Below, piece after piece: positions 1 to 8,408 of a stretch of DNA of 46,599 bases (positions are counted from its first letter, which is position 1; each line of letters starts with the position of its first letter). The notes beneath the pieces are model-generated. The model made no database searches, was not told the origin of the DNA, and saw nothing but the letters and a program-made list of their open reading frames with translations. Location: assembly GCA_016938235.1 (NCBI GenBank), contig JAFGVA010000238.1, forward strand, positions 1 to 46,599, written 5' to 3'. Origin of the DNA: Bacteroidales bacterium (GTDB lineage Bacteria; Bacteroidota; Bacteroidia; Bacteroidales; UBA10428). The translations under genes were made by a program, and so were the position numbers.

Positions 1-2
1 TA

Positions 3-47
3 GAAAAAACGAAAGAAAACATCGACAAAAAAGGCTTTATCATATGA
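3..47 (+). CDS. possible 3' end of a gene entering from the left edge
   Basis: The first bases read in frame 3 as a 14-residue hydrophilic tail (EKTKENIDKKGFII) ending at a TGA. The composition looks like a normal protein C-terminus, and the AT-rich non-coding stretch that follows (48-118) separates it from the convergent peptidase gene. Nothing can be said about function. The fragment is so short that chance is a real alternative. Confidence 0.3.
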   Translation, partial: EKTKENIDKKGFII

Positions 48-118
48 ATTACAAACGATTATAGCTTAACTAAACGACATTGATTCTACATTCACAATTC
101 TCAATTATTCATTCTAAA

Positions 119-2209
119 TTATTTCAGCCACTTATCCAGCCAGCCAAAAAACTCTCTTTGCCACAATATTCCATTTTGCGGGCTTAGAATCCAATGGTTT
201 TCTTCCGGAAAATGCAGGTATTTCGCCGGTACTCCCATCAACTTAGCTGCTGTAAAAGCCTGCATGCCCTGGGTGTATACAATTCGGTAGTCTTTCTCGC
301 CGTGAATAATCATAATGGGAGTATCCCAGTTCTGTACAAAATTATGTGGCGATTGAGCATAAGCTCTTTGAGTAATTTTATTGTCTTTTTCCCAGTATGG
401 TCCTTTGTATTCCCAGTTCGGGAACCAGATTTCTTCTGTTTCGAGGTACATCGATTCAAGGTTGAAAGCTCCGTCGTGAGCTATGAAGGCACTAAAACGT
501 TTATTGTGATGCCCTGCAAGGTAAAATACGGAATAACCTCCGTAACTTGCTCCAACAGCACCCAGTTTTGTTTCATCAACGTAAGGTTCTTTTGAAATTT
601 CGTCAATAGCACTCAGGTAATCCTGTATGTTTTGTCCCGACCAGTCTCCACTGATTTGTTCATTCCATTCTTGTCCGAAACTTGGCAAACCCCGCCTGTT
701 TGGTGCAACAATTATATAATCCTTAGCTGCCATTATCTGGAAATTCCAGCGGTAAGAGAAAAACTGACTAACAGAAGATTGTGGTCCTCCCTGGCAATAA
801 AGCAATGCAGGGTATTTCTTGTTCGCATCGAATTCGGGTGGATATATTACCCAAACCAACATATCTTTTCCATCGGTTGTTTTCACCCAGCGTTCTTTTA
901 CATCTCCCATTTTAAGTTTGTCGAGCAAATCGGTATTAACTTGCGATAGTTGCGTTTCATTGTTGTCAGCCAGCGAAATGGAGAAAATCTCGGTTGGCAT
1001 CGACATACTCATCTTAGTGCCAATCAGTTTATCGCCTGCATACCATACCGAATTATAATTATGGTTGCCTTCGGTGATTGCTCTGATATTTTCTGATGCT
1101 AAATCCAGCTCATAAACCTGGAACCGGGCATACCAGTCGCTGGTGAAATATATTTTTGAGCTTTCATCATTCCAAATCAACCCGTTAACATTCTGGTCAA
1201 ATCCGGTGCTGTAATCTTTTTTCTCGCCGGTTTTAAGGTTCATTATGAATAAGCGGTTCTTATCCGCTTCGTAGCCGTCGCGTTCCATGCTTTCCCATGC
1301 CAGCAGTTCCCCATCAGGTGAGAAAGCCGGGTTTTTATCATATCCCATCATTCCTTCTGTGAGGTTTTGGGTATTACCGGTTTCAACACTGTATTGGTAT
1401 AAATCAGAGTTAGTTGAAACTGCATATTCGGTTCCGTTTTTCTTCACACAGGTGTAAATAATACTTTTGCTGTCGGGTGACCAGCAAACCTGTTCCAGTC
1501 CACCAAATGGTTTATTGGGTGAATCGAAGTTTTCATTCTCCATGATGTCTTTGCTGTTTTGCATGTCTTTACCGGTATAATCTGCAATGAAAATATGGCT
1601 ATACGACTCTGTCCAGCTATCCCAATGCCTGAACATAAGCTCTTCAGCAATATAAGCATTGGCTTTTGGTAAATCGGGATACTTGTTTTTAACCAGATCC
1701 TTTTTTCCAACTTCTTTTGTGTAAAGAATTTTCTTCTGGTCAGGAGAATATTTGAAGCCTGTAATTCCCCCTTCGATTGAAGAAAGTTTTTTTCTTCCTG
1801 TGCCATCGGGGTTCATTTCCCAAAGCTGAACGCCGGAATCATCTTTGTAAAGAAAACCAATCTTTTTCCCATCAGGTCGCCAGGCAATATTTCCTTCGCT
1901 AAGTACTGAACGTGTTATTTGTTTAAGATTGCTTCCGTCTACTTTCATTGAATACAGGTCGGTATTGCCTTTGTTTTCAGATATATCGTAATATTTTACT
2001 CCAAATACGATAGTCTGCTTATCGGGTGAGAGTGCAACTTCGCCAACTCTGCCTAACGACCATAATAGTTCAGGAGTTAATCTGTCTGTTTTCATAGTAA
2101 TTTCTGGTTTGCCTATTATTTTTTCTTCGGAATCATTTGTAGTTTTTTCTGTATCACAGCTCACAAAAAATAGCACAGCCGCTGCAAATATCCAATATAT
2201 CTTCTTCAT
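119..2209 (-). CDS. S9 family prolyl oligopeptidase-type serine peptidase, lipoprotein
   Basis: A 696-residue envelope peptidase of the S9 (dipeptidyl/acylaminoacyl peptidase-like) family, expected to remove short peptides from oligopeptide N-termini. The N-terminus MKKIYWIFAAAVLFFVSC is a lipoprotein signal peptide with lipobox FVSC, so the protein is probably lipid-anchored and periplasm- or surface-facing. Several PD40 propeller repeats follow (RPDGKKI, SPDQKKI, SPDSKSI, SPDGELL). The C-terminal alpha/beta-hydrolase domain has Ser555 in GASYGG, Asp640 in HGEKD and His672 in EENHW, so the triad is complete. A longer frame begins at 2263, but the ATG at 2209 starts directly at the signal peptide and lies just downstream of a Bacteroidota-type promoter; the longer start would overlap that promoter. 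The gene is single and divergent from the ECF sigma gene. Confidence 0.93.
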   Translation of the reverse strand: MKKIYWIFAAAVLFFVSCDTEKTTNDSEEKIIGKPEITMKTDRLTPELLWSLGRVGEVALSPDKQTIVFGVKYYDISENKGNTDLYSMKVDGSNLKQITRSVLSEGNIAWRPDGKKIGFLYKDDSGVQLWEMNPDGTGRKKLSSIEGGITGFKYSPDQKKILYTKEVGKKDLVKNKYPDLPKANAYIAEELMFRHWDSWTESYSHIFIADYTGKDMQNSKDIMENENFDSPNKPFGGLEQVCWSPDSKSIIYTCVKKNGTEYAVSTNSDLYQYSVETGNTQNLTEGMMGYDKNPAFSPDGELLAWESMERDGYEADKNRLFIMNLKTGEKKDYSTGFDQNVNGLIWNDESSKIYFTSDWYARFQVYELDLASENIRAITEGNHNYNSVWYAGDKLIGTKMSMSMPTEIFSISLADNNETQLSQVNTDLLDKLKMGDVKERWVKTTDGKDMLVWVIYPPEFDANKKYPALLYCQGGPQSSVSQFFSYRWNFQIMAAKDYIIVAPNRRGLPSFGQEWNEQISGDWSGQNIQDYLSAIDEISKEPYVDETKLGAVGASYGGYSVFYLAGHHNKRFSAFIAHDGAFNLESMYLETEEIWFPNWEYKGPYWEKDNKITQRAYAQSPHNFVQNWDTPIMIIHGEKDYRIVYTQGMQAFTAAKLMGVPAKYLHFPEENHWILSPQNGILWQREFFGWLDKWLK

Positions 2210-2232
2210 TAATCTTGTTTTGATTTCATGAA

Positions 2233-2263
2233 CAAAGATGTTTAATCCCTTGCTATGAAACAA
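2233..2263 (-). promoter_or_regulatory. Bacteroidota-type promoter of the S9 peptidase
   Basis: On the minus strand a TTG (2263-2261) is followed after 20 bases by CATCTTTG (2240-2233), one mismatch from the Bacteroidota -7 consensus TAnnTTTG at the expected TTG-to-box spacing. The box ends 23 bases before the chosen ATG. The match comes from reading the sequence only; no transcript data exist. Confidence 0.5.
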
Positions 2264-2341
2264 TTATATTTATCATAAGTTTAGTGAGCAATCAAGCATT
2301 CAACAATTAGTAAAAAAAAACTTACCTTGTCATTTGACCAA

Positions 2342-2354
2342 ACAGAAATTCTGT
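2342..2354. promoter_or_regulatory. palindrome ahead of the ECF sigma operon
   Basis: ACAGAA-A-TTCTGT is a perfect 6+6 palindrome with one central base, ending 19 bases before the sigma-factor ATG. It is immediately followed by cgtttc, which could be part of an ECF-type -10 region. It may be an operator or part of an autoregulated promoter. In such an AT-rich intergenic region chance is possible. Confidence 0.3.
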
Positions 2355-2373
2355 CGTTTCATTATTAAACAGC

Positions 2374-2964
2374 ATGAAGAAACAAAGAATGCTAAAAGTC
2401 GAATCCAATATAAAACAACCCGATCCTAAAATTATTCAAAGGTCCGTCGAAGGAGATGCGAAAGCTTTCGAAGTAATAGTTAAACAACTTCAGGAATATG
2501 CTTTTGCTTTGGCTTTTCGCATACTGCTTTCTACTGAGGATGCACAAGATGCTGTTCAGGATTCATTTATTAAAGTGTGGAATAAGTTGGATAGCTATAA
2601 GCATAAGCATTTATTTACAACATGGCTTTACAGAATTATTGTGAACACATGTCTCGATAAGCTCAAGTTAAATAAACAACAAATAGAGTATGGCTTTTCT
2701 GATGTTGAAGTATCTGAAGACATGGAACAGTCGCTTATAAACCGCGATCTGGCAAGGCAGATAAAACTATTATCTAATAGTTTGCCACAGAAACAACGCC
2801 TTGCTTTTGTTTTAATCGATCTGCAGTGCTTATCGTTGAGCGAAGCAGTATATGTTCTGAAACTAACAAAAGGACAAGTGAAATCTAACTTGTATTATGC
2901 CCGAAAAACAATAAGAGAAACCTTGTTAAAAAAAGAAGAGGGGAGGAGTGCATATGTTGTGTAA
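2374..2964 (+). CDS. ECF-type RNA polymerase sigma factor (sigma-70 family)
   Basis: A 196-residue group 4 sigma factor with only regions 2 and 4. Region 2 (about residues 25-95) contains the core-binding and -10 recognition helices, with AQDAVQDSFIKVWNKL and TWLYRIIVNTCLDKLK. Region 4 (about 135-190) has the helix-turn-helix LSLSEAVYVLKLTKGQVKSNLYYARK in the expected place, although LSLSEAVYVL is a loose version of the usual LSYEEIA pattern. The stop codon lies inside the start of the next gene, which encodes a membrane protein with a zinc-finger motif, the usual ECF sigma/anti-sigma arrangement. The activating signal cannot be read from sequence. A second in-frame ATG lies at 2389. Confidence 0.9.
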   Translation: MKKQRMLKVESNIKQPDPKIIQRSVEGDAKAFEVIVKQLQEYAFALAFRILLSTEDAQDAVQDSFIKVWNKLDSYKHKHLFTTWLYRIIVNTCLDKLKLNKQQIEYGFSDVEVSEDMEQSLINRDLARQIKLLSNSLPQKQRLAFVLIDLQCLSLSEAVYVLKLTKGQVKSNLYYARKTIRETLLKKEEGRSAYVV

Positions 2965-3607
2965 AATATTCGAAAAGTACATTGTACTATCTGATCTAAA
3001 TGAAATTAGTGCTGCGGAACAACGGGAGTTTTATAACCATCTTGCTACTTGCAAAACTTGCCGGGAAAAGTACAAACAGCAAGAAGATTACATAAGAATT
3101 ACCGGGGAGCTAAGAGAAAAATCACCAGAAATACCAAATCCCGAGGCTCTGACAAGAGAGATTCTTTCAGTCATTCCTGAAAGAAATCCGAAAATTATCA
3201 GGCTTGAAAAAAGGATAAGATGGTTGCGAATTGCTGCCTTGTTTATCATAGGCGCCTTTGCAGGATTTTACTTTCAGCAAAGCTTATATGTTAAAAATCA
3301 AAGAGTATTGCTAGCCGTAAAATACAATAAACAAAAATCTGTATCGCTGCAGGTTGAAAATTATTCAATCTGTTTAGCACAATCGAAGATTTTCATTAAA
3401 AAATTAATGGTAAGCGATGAAGAATTTACACAAAGCCTGCTCAATCTGGCTTCCGATATTTCTTATAATCAGTTAGAAGAATACACCAATACCATTTGTT
3501 TGCAGGAGCAGGAAGAATTTCTTTCAGCGAACAGTGCCGACAGGAAGAAATTGATTCTTAACTTTTTGCAGCAAAGTACTAACTCAAGATTACCCAGTAA
3601 CAATTAA
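2954..3607 (+). CDS. membrane anti-sigma factor with ZAS-type zinc motif
   Basis: A 217-residue protein that probably binds and inhibits the preceding sigma factor. Near the N-terminus FYNHLATCKTCREKY matches the HxxxCxxC core of the zinc-binding anti-sigma (ZAS) domain. A single transmembrane helix follows at about residues 94-112 (LRIAALFIIGAFAGFYFQQS region), leaving a C-terminal domain of about 105 residues outside the cytoplasm. The C-terminal part has no signature I recognise. An open frame begins at a GTG at 2948, but the ATG at 2954 has a purine-rich GGAGG about 7 bases upstream and is preferred. The gene overlaps the sigma gene by 11 bases, which suggests translational coupling. Confidence 0.8.
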   Translation: MLCKIFEKYIVLSDLNEISAAEQREFYNHLATCKTCREKYKQQEDYIRITGELREKSPEIPNPEALTREILSVIPERNPKIIRLEKRIRWLRIAALFIIGAFAGFYFQQSLYVKNQRVLLAVKYNKQKSVSLQVENYSICLAQSKIFIKKLMVSDEEFTQSLLNLASDISYNQLEEYTNTICLQEQEEFLSANSADRKKLILNFLQQSTNSRLPSNN

Positions 3608-3617
3608 AACCGATACC

Positions 3618-4775
3618 ATGAATTCAAGAATTCTAAGAGCTTTGATACTAATGATAATTGCCATTACAGCTAACAGTTGTATCGATTATTATAAAATTAC
3701 CACAAAAATTAATGCTGATGGTTCTGTAACTCGAACCATCCAGGTAGTTTGCGATGATTCCACCTCTGTTTTCGATGGTAATATGAAAATACCAACCGAC
3801 TCAAGTTGGGATATATCTCAAGGTATGTATTACGAAGTGCCAGGCGATACTAATTCGGATAAAAAATGGGAATATACAGCTACGAAAACATTTCGGAATG
3901 TTGAAGAACTAAACAGTTTTCTGGAAGTTAAAAGCGATACAAGTACTCAAATTCAAATTGAAACCAGGTTTGAAAAGAAATTTCGCTGGTTTTTCACTTA
4001 CCTGAAATATACCGAAACCTATTTAAAAAGTTTTCCTTACGATTATTACCCTCCCGAGGATTTCTTAACAGAAAGTGAGATGAGCTATATAATGGATGAC
4101 GATTATACTTACTTACCTGAATATGACAGTCTTGTTCACATTAAGAATCTGGATCAAATTCCTGAATTAACGCATAAAGATAGTGTTAGAATGGATGACT
4201 TGGAAGAAGATGTACTTTCCAGGTTCTCGGAATTTATGGGTAGAAATATCTACGAAGAACTATTCAGTGTTGTATCTGATTATTATGCCGATATTGATAC
4301 CTCTGTATATCATTACCTGCTAGACAACAAAGAAAGTTTATTTCAGGAGTGTAATTTCGATTTGATTTTTGGCCATTGGTATGATTTATACGAAACTGAA
4401 GATCCATATGAAGTTTTCATAAAGAAACTTAATATAAACGCTAATGCTGATTCTGCCTTAAAAACTAAGGTTTTGAAATTCGATGATAGACTTGAATTGG
4501 TAGCAGAGTTTTATATGGCAGATGAAGAAATAAAGAATGTGGTTGAAATGCCAGGTTTGCTGTTGAATACCAATGCTGATAGTATTAAAAACGCAGAAAG
4601 TTATTGGAACTTTTCAGAACATTATTTCTTTATAAATGATTACGAAATGGTTTCTGAATCGAGAATTGTAAACAGGTGGGCAATAAATATAACATTTGTA
4701 ACTGCACTGGCTCTTTTATTCATTCTTGTTATTACAGGCACCAGACGAAGAAGAATGCTGAGAAAAAAGGTTTAG
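3618..4775 (+). CDS. lipoprotein-like protein with C-terminal membrane anchor, third gene of the ECF operon
   Basis: A 385-residue protein of unknown function, starting 10 bases after the anti-sigma gene and so probably cotranscribed. The N-terminus has a signal peptide ending in a lipobox-like TANSC. The mature part opens with IDYYKITTKINADGSVTRTI, a beta-strand pattern reminiscent of LppM-like extracytoplasmic domains; that resemblance is weak and by eye. The middle (residues about 130-250) is acidic and rich in Asp, Tyr and Glu. A transmembrane helix (about residues 357-375) is followed by RRRRMLRKK, a positive-inside stop. Lipid anchor plus C-terminal helix would hold the acidic domain in the periplasm at both ends. 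It may modulate or sense for the sigma/anti-sigma pair, which is inference from position only. Confidence 0.75.
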   Translation: MNSRILRALILMIIAITANSCIDYYKITTKINADGSVTRTIQVVCDDSTSVFDGNMKIPTDSSWDISQGMYYEVPGDTNSDKKWEYTATKTFRNVEELNSFLEVKSDTSTQIQIETRFEKKFRWFFTYLKYTETYLKSFPYDYYPPEDFLTESEMSYIMDDDYTYLPEYDSLVHIKNLDQIPELTHKDSVRMDDLEEDVLSRFSEFMGRNIYEELFSVVSDYYADIDTSVYHYLLDNKESLFQECNFDLIFGHWYDLYETEDPYEVFIKKLNINANADSALKTKVLKFDDRLELVAEFYMADEEIKNVVEMPGLLLNTNADSIKNAESYWNFSEHYFFINDYEMVSESRIVNRWAINITFVTALALLFILVITGTRRRRMLRKKV

Positions 4776-4798
4776 TCTTTTGCAATGTTAAAAACATA

Positions 4799-4877
4799 CG
4801 TCATCCCTGCGCAGGCAGGGATCGGTTTAATGAGAGATACCAAAGAAAGAAGGATTCCTGCCTTCGCAGGAATGACG
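4799..4877. repeat. inverted-repeat (REP/MITE-like) element
   Basis: Two 25-26-base arms face each other: CGTCATCCCTGCGCAGGC at 4799 onward, and the reverse complement of a near-identical arm (CGTCATTCCTGCGAAGGC type) at 4852-4877. Each arm is itself a hairpin: CCCTGC/GCAGGG in the left arm and ATTCCTGC/GCAGGAAT in the right. This arm type occurs as a dispersed repeat in many bacterial genomes. The element lies between the convergent ECF operon and msrB, where its hairpins could act as a transcription barrier. No transposase is present. Confidence 0.8.
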
Positions 4878-4887
4878 CTGAGTTTTT

Positions 4888-5319
4888 CTATTTCTTCTCC
4901 GGCACAAAATTCAACGAAACTGAATTTACACAGTGGCGCGTGTTCTTGGGAGTGAAATTTTCACCTTCGAATACATGACCTAAGTGTGCACCACAGTTTG
5001 CACAGACTATTTCAGTCCTTCGTCCGTCTTTATCGGGTACTCTTTTAACTGCCCCCTCAATTTCATCATCAAAACTGGGCCAGCCACAATGCGAATCAAA
5101 TTTATCCTTCGACTTATACAAAGGAGCATCGCAGCGTTTACAAGTATAGGTGCCGTCTTCGTGGTTATTGAGGTATTCTCCGGTAAAAGGTCTTTCGGTA
5201 CCTTTGTCCTCGATTACATAGCGTTCGATTTCTGTCAGAAAGTTGTATTTCATAGTGTCCTGTGCTTTAAGATTTCCAAAGCAAAAAATGCAAAATCCAA
5301 TTAAAAATAATTTCTTCAT
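4888..5319 (-). CDS. msrB: peptide-methionine (R)-S-oxide reductase MsrB, exported
   Basis: A 143-residue enzyme that reduces the R epimer of methionine sulfoxide in proteins. The zinc site is formed by CxxC pairs at Cys60/Cys63 and Cys106/Cys109, the catalytic cysteine is Cys130 in TRHCVNS, and GWPSF is present. Residues 1-20 ([20 protein letters not shown]) form a signal peptide, so the enzyme works in the periplasm, unlike the cytosolic form. No MsrA is fused or adjacent. It is a single gene whose stop lies 10 bases from the inverted-repeat element. Confidence 0.95.
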   Translation of the reverse strand: MKKLFLIGFCIFCFGNLKAQDTMKYNFLTEIERYVIEDKGTERPFTGEYLNNHEDGTYTCKRCDAPLYKSKDKFDSHCGWPSFDDEIEGAVKRVPDKDGRRTEIVCANCGAHLGHVFEGENFTPKNTRHCVNSVSLNFVPEKK

Positions 5320-5616
5320 ATTGCTTTTTTATTTATAACCTTGAAATACACAATTTTGTTGACTAATAATATGTTAAAAAGATGTAAAACTTTGTTTTAA
5401 CAGGTATTTCATTGTTAATAGTTGTCGTCCGATATTGAAAATCCAAGAGGTGTTTTTATTTTGGTTGAACAATATATTTTTAAGCACATTCGTCAGCAAA
5501 AATATATAGTTTTCAATCCTTTTGAGGGTTTCGGTTTTATACCTTGTTTTTGTTTGTTAAAAAAACTAAAAGCATCTGATGCAGTTTTTACAGCATAAAT
5601 GAGAGTTGCAAAATAA
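5320..5616. other. intergenic region without a recognisable gene
   Basis: This is the left part of a 528-base gap. It must hold the msrB promoter but no clear -7 box was found. A short GCATC-T-GATGC hairpin with a T run lies near 5573-5590. No reading frame of convincing length or composition was seen. Confidence 0.5.
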
Positions 5617-5761
5617 ATGAAAAAGGCAGCAGATTTCTTTTCTTCCCTATAAACTTAAAGTAGAAGAAGCAGCCAGCAATATCCGTCATCAAAAAGATTT
5701 GAATAAAAGAATATACGAAGAACACCTGTCGTTTATTTACGATTCAGCATTTGTGTATTAA
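5617..5761 (+). pseudogene. frameshifted small reading frame
   Basis: ATG at 5617 opens MKKAADFFSSL and stops at 5650. A shifted frame (from about 5645) continues without a break as YKLKVEEAASNIRHQKDL and on to IYDSAFVY, ending at TAA 5759-5761. Joined, the two give a helix-like polypeptide of about 50 residues. The amphipathic composition differs from the surrounding non-coding DNA. The best reading is a small gene broken by one indel around the TTCCCTAT tract; a sequencing error or programmed shift is possible, and no family is recognised. Confidence 0.4.
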
Positions 5762-5847
5762 TACTACATGCTAATGTTGTCAGGAATTTTTTTTGAACAA
5801 GTTATTTGTTGTGCTGTTCTTGATACCAAACAAAAAATCTAAACAAA

Positions 5848-6204
5848 ATGCTAAGTTTAAAGCCTCATCTTGCCAGTCTAAAAAATGCCATTGTATTAAT
5901 TTTATTTGGTCTTTGGGGTTATTTAGCTTCAGATACCCCATCGCTAACAGCATTAATTCCTGTATTTACAGGAGTAGTTCTGGTAGTTCTTACCCCCTGG
6001 TTTGCAAAGGATAATAAAGTTGCAGCGCATATAGCCGTTGGTTTAACTTTATTAATTCTGATTGGATTGATAAAACCATTGACGGGAGCAATAGCCAGAA
6101 ATGATACAGCTGCAATAATGAGGCTTATTATTATGATGTTTACCTCAATATATGCTCTAACTGCATTTGTTGTAAGTTTTATAAGGGCACGATTTAAAAA
6201 ATAA
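5848..6204 (+). CDS. small four-helix membrane protein
   Basis: A 118-residue integral membrane protein of unknown function. Four hydrophobic helices are visible at about residues 12-28, 34-51, 58-80 and 90-112. After the first helix comes the motif SLTALIP, which I associate with a widespread family of small uncharacterised membrane proteins carrying a conserved TALIP stretch; that link is from memory of the pattern. The protein ends in a basic tail (RARFKK). The gene stands alone, facing the DUF2892 gene across a shared terminator hairpin. Confidence 0.75.
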   Translation: MLSLKPHLASLKNAIVLILFGLWGYLASDTPSLTALIPVFTGVVLVVLTPWFAKDNKVAAHIAVGLTLLILIGLIKPLTGAIARNDTAAIMRLIIMMFTSIYALTAFVVSFIRARFKK

Positions 6205-6245
6205 AGGTGTTGTTGTAATTCACAGAACACCTTTATTTTTTTTCA
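6203..6245. terminator. bidirectional intrinsic terminator
   Basis: AAAGGTGTT (6203-6211) pairs with AACACCTTT (6226-6234), followed by a run of T on the plus strand; on the minus strand the hairpin is followed by ATTTTTTAAA. It sits between the convergent four-helix protein gene and the DUF2892 gene and can serve both. Confidence 0.85.
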
Positions 6246-6254
6246 GAAAAAATC

Positions 6255-6440
6255 TTAAGATTTTTTAAACGTATTTAGTTTAAACGGAACATATAATGGA
6301 CACCAGTTAATAAGGGCAGTTAATAGCAGAACAGCTCCAATTAAACCCCACCATTGTTTGAAATATATTCCGGCAGCTCCTATAGCCAAACCTAGAATTA
6401 TACGAACTACCTTATCTGTTTTTCCAACATTTTTATTCAT
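6255..6440 (-). CDS. DUF2892 (YgaP-type transmembrane) protein
   Basis: A 61-residue protein whose pattern MNKNVGKTDKVVRIILGLAI, followed by a second hydrophobic helix and NWCPLYVPF, is typical of the DUF2892 family: a helical hairpin with the conserved N/RxGxxDRxxR start and a cysteine in xxCPxY. Family members are inner-membrane proteins, sometimes fused to rhodanese domains; no rhodanese is present here. An open frame extends 8 residues upstream to 6464, but the family starts at the chosen Met. The function is unknown. Confidence 0.8.
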   Translation of the reverse strand: MNKNVGKTDKVVRIILGLAIGAAGIYFKQWWGLIGAVLLLTALINWCPLYVPFKLNTFKKS

Positions 6441-6601
6441 AGCTTTATTGTTTTTTGTTTGCATAATAACAATTTATATTTCAAGTAGTTTAATAGCATA
6501 ATTTTATATATTGCCTTTTAAAGTCTTGTTTTTATTTCATTTACGATTATGTTAAATTCAAACTATACAATAATTTTAACCCTACACAATCCTGCAGAAA
6601 T

Positions 6602-7144
6602 ATGAATGGTATGTTCGAAAAACAGTTAGAAAAAGTTGGTGACTGGTTATACAAAAGGTTGATAAAGATTGAATTGATTCTTTTAATTTTTGCTTTTGCC
6701 AGCTATTTTCTAACAAGAATGAATATTGCTGGCAGCGAGATAGGTATAACTGCTGCTTTGGTTATATTATCAAACACCTATTTTTTTTGTGGGCTAAGCA
6801 GAGAGTCAGGGAATTCAAGGTGGGCCAGCTTTTGCATGAAGCTTGTCTATTTTACCCTTTGCATTATTCTAGTTGGAGTGCTATTTACTCTGATGCAATG
6901 GCCTAATTTTGCTATGATTATAAATTTGTCGCTGGTTTCGTCCTTTTTGGCATTAATTATTGGTGTTATCGAATACCTGTTTATTAGGAAAAGTGATGTA
7001 TTTAAGAAGCAGGAGTTTATTCGATTGGTCATTGGTATATTGATGGTTTTAAGTTTATCAGTTATTTATGATACCACTCCTTTTATTAAAAGAAATATCC
7101 GGGAAAGCAAAATTGAACATAATATTCCGGAGGCTTTACCTTAA
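6602..7144 (+). CDS. five-helix membrane protein of unknown function
   Basis: A 180-residue integral membrane protein with predicted helices at about residues 22-39, 46-63, 79-97, 103-127 and 138-155. The loop after helix 3 reads LFTLMQWPNFAMI, which resembles the WP-containing loop of GldL-type membrane proteins of Bacteroidota (HWPGA), but the rest gives no support for that family. The C-terminus is polar. It is monocistronic and convergent with the Rnf operon. Function is not assigned. Confidence 0.7.
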   Translation: MNGMFEKQLEKVGDWLYKRLIKIELILLIFAFASYFLTRMNIAGSEIGITAALVILSNTYFFCGLSRESGNSRWASFCMKLVYFTLCIILVGVLFTLMQWPNFAMIINLSLVSSFLALIIGVIEYLFIRKSDVFKKQEFIRLVIGILMVLSLSVIYDTTPFIKRNIRESKIEHNIPEALP

Positions 7145-7153
7145 AGCCTAAAA

Positions 7154-7188
7154 AAAGCCCTGCAACTGCAAAGCTTTATTGTTTTTTT
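7154..7188. terminator. bidirectional terminator between the five-helix gene and the Rnf operon
   Basis: AAAGC (7154-7158) pairs with GCTTT (7173-7177) with an inner TGCA/TGCA step, followed by TTGTTTTTTT on the plus strand. Read on the minus strand the same hairpin is followed by a T run. It lies in the 59-base gap between two convergent stop codons. Confidence 0.55.
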
Positions 7189-7203
7189 AATAACTGTTCG
7201 GGC

Positions 7204-7773
7204 CTATACAATATTTGCAAATCCCATAAATGCCATGGCCAGGATGCCTGCAATAATAAATGCCACAGGTACACCTTTCATTCCTTTGGGTACATTGGCA
7301 AGATCAAGTTGTTCCCTGATACCAGAAAATGTAACTAAAGCCAATCCAAAACCAACTGCATTGGCAAAAGCAAACACTACCCCTGATACCAGGTCAAGTT
7401 CTTTCTGATAAGTTAGAATTGCAACACCAAGTATAGCACAGTTAGTGGTAATAAGTGGCAGGAATATACCTAATGCCTGGTATAAGGCCGGACTGACCTT
7501 TTTTAATATAATTTCAACTAATTGAACAAGTGCAGCAATTACAAGAATGTAGCTTACGGTCTGCATAAATGGTATCCCCAGCTTATCAAGTAAAATTTGA
7601 ACCAGGTAAGTCACCACTGTTGCAATAACCATTACAAACGCAACAGCACCAGACATGCCAATAGCAGTATTTACTTTTCCGGATACACCAATAAACGGAC
7701 AAATACCCAGGAACTGGGATAGTACGATGTTATTAACAAATACGGCGCCTATTATAATAAGAATCAGTTCCAT
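7204..7773 (-). CDS. rnfA: Rnf complex subunit RnfA (RsxA)
   Basis: A 189-residue integral membrane subunit of the ion-translocating ferredoxin:NAD oxidoreductase, the last gene of the operon. About six helices are visible. Cys25 in FLGICPFIG and Cys112 in [10 protein letters not shown] are the conserved half-membrane cysteines that, with the matching pair in RnfE, hold the intramembrane iron site in Rnf/Nqr structures. Length matches the family (about 190). It begins 8 bases after rnfE. Confidence 0.96.
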   Translation of the reverse strand: MELILIIIGAVFVNNIVLSQFLGICPFIGVSGKVNTAIGMSGAVAFVMVIATVVTYLVQILLDKLGIPFMQTVSYILVIAALVQLVEIILKKVSPALYQALGIFLPLITTNCAILGVAILTYQKELDLVSGVVFAFANAVGFGLALVTFSGIREQLDLANVPKGMKGVPVAFIIAGILAMAFMGFANIV

Positions 7774-7781
7774 AGTGTATA

Positions 7782-8408
7782 TTATTTAGCGAAGCGTTTT
7801 TTTACAATATTCATAATGGCAATAAGGTAGCCTAATGCCAGGAAAGCCCCGGGGGCTAATACAAATGCCAGCATTCCGTCGCCTTTTATAAATTTAAAAT
7901 TGAGGGCCGGATAAAGAAAAGTACCACTACCCAGAATTTCACGAACAGAACCCAAAATAAAGAGTGCAAAGGTAAATCCTAAGCCGATTCCAAATCCATC
8001 AATAAATGATGAGAAAACCGAATTTTTTGATGCAAATGCTTCGGCACGGCCTAAAACAATGCAGTTTACCACAATAAGTGGAATAAATAGCCCAAGGTTA
8101 TCGTATAAACTGGGTTCACCGTTTGGTCCGGGTGTGTTGGTGTATGCTTTCATAATTAAATCAACCACAGTAACAAATGAAGCAATGATTACAATGTACG
8201 AGGGAATACGTACTTTGTCCGGAATAAATCTTGCGGTCAAGGAAATGAAAACGTTCGATAGAACTAACACAAAGGTTGTTGCCAGTCCCATACCAATTCC
8301 GTTGATGGCAGAACTTGTTGTTCCAAGGGTTGGACACATTCCAAGGAAAAGAACAAAAACGGGGTTTTCCTTAATAAAACCTTTAATAAAATTTCTCCAT
8401 TGGTTCAT
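7782..8408 (-). CDS. rnfE: Rnf complex subunit RnfE (RsxE)
   Basis: A 208-residue membrane subunit, homologous and antiparallel partner of RnfA. Cys25 in FLGMCPTLG and Cys116 in [16 protein letters not shown] are the matching iron-ligand positions. About six helices are visible and the C-terminus is basic (KKRFAK). Its start overlaps the end of rnfG by 4 bases (ATGA), which indicates translational coupling. Confidence 0.96.
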   Translation of the reverse strand: MNQWRNFIKGFIKENPVFVLFLGMCPTLGTTSSAINGIGMGLATTFVLVLSNVFISLTARFIPDKVRIPSYIVIIASFVTVVDLIMKAYTNTPGPNGEPSLYDNLGLFIPLIVVNCIVLGRAEAFASKNSVFSSFIDGFGIGLGFTFALFILGSVREILGSGTFLYPALNFKFIKGDGMLAFVLAPGAFLALGYLIAIMNIVKKRFAK

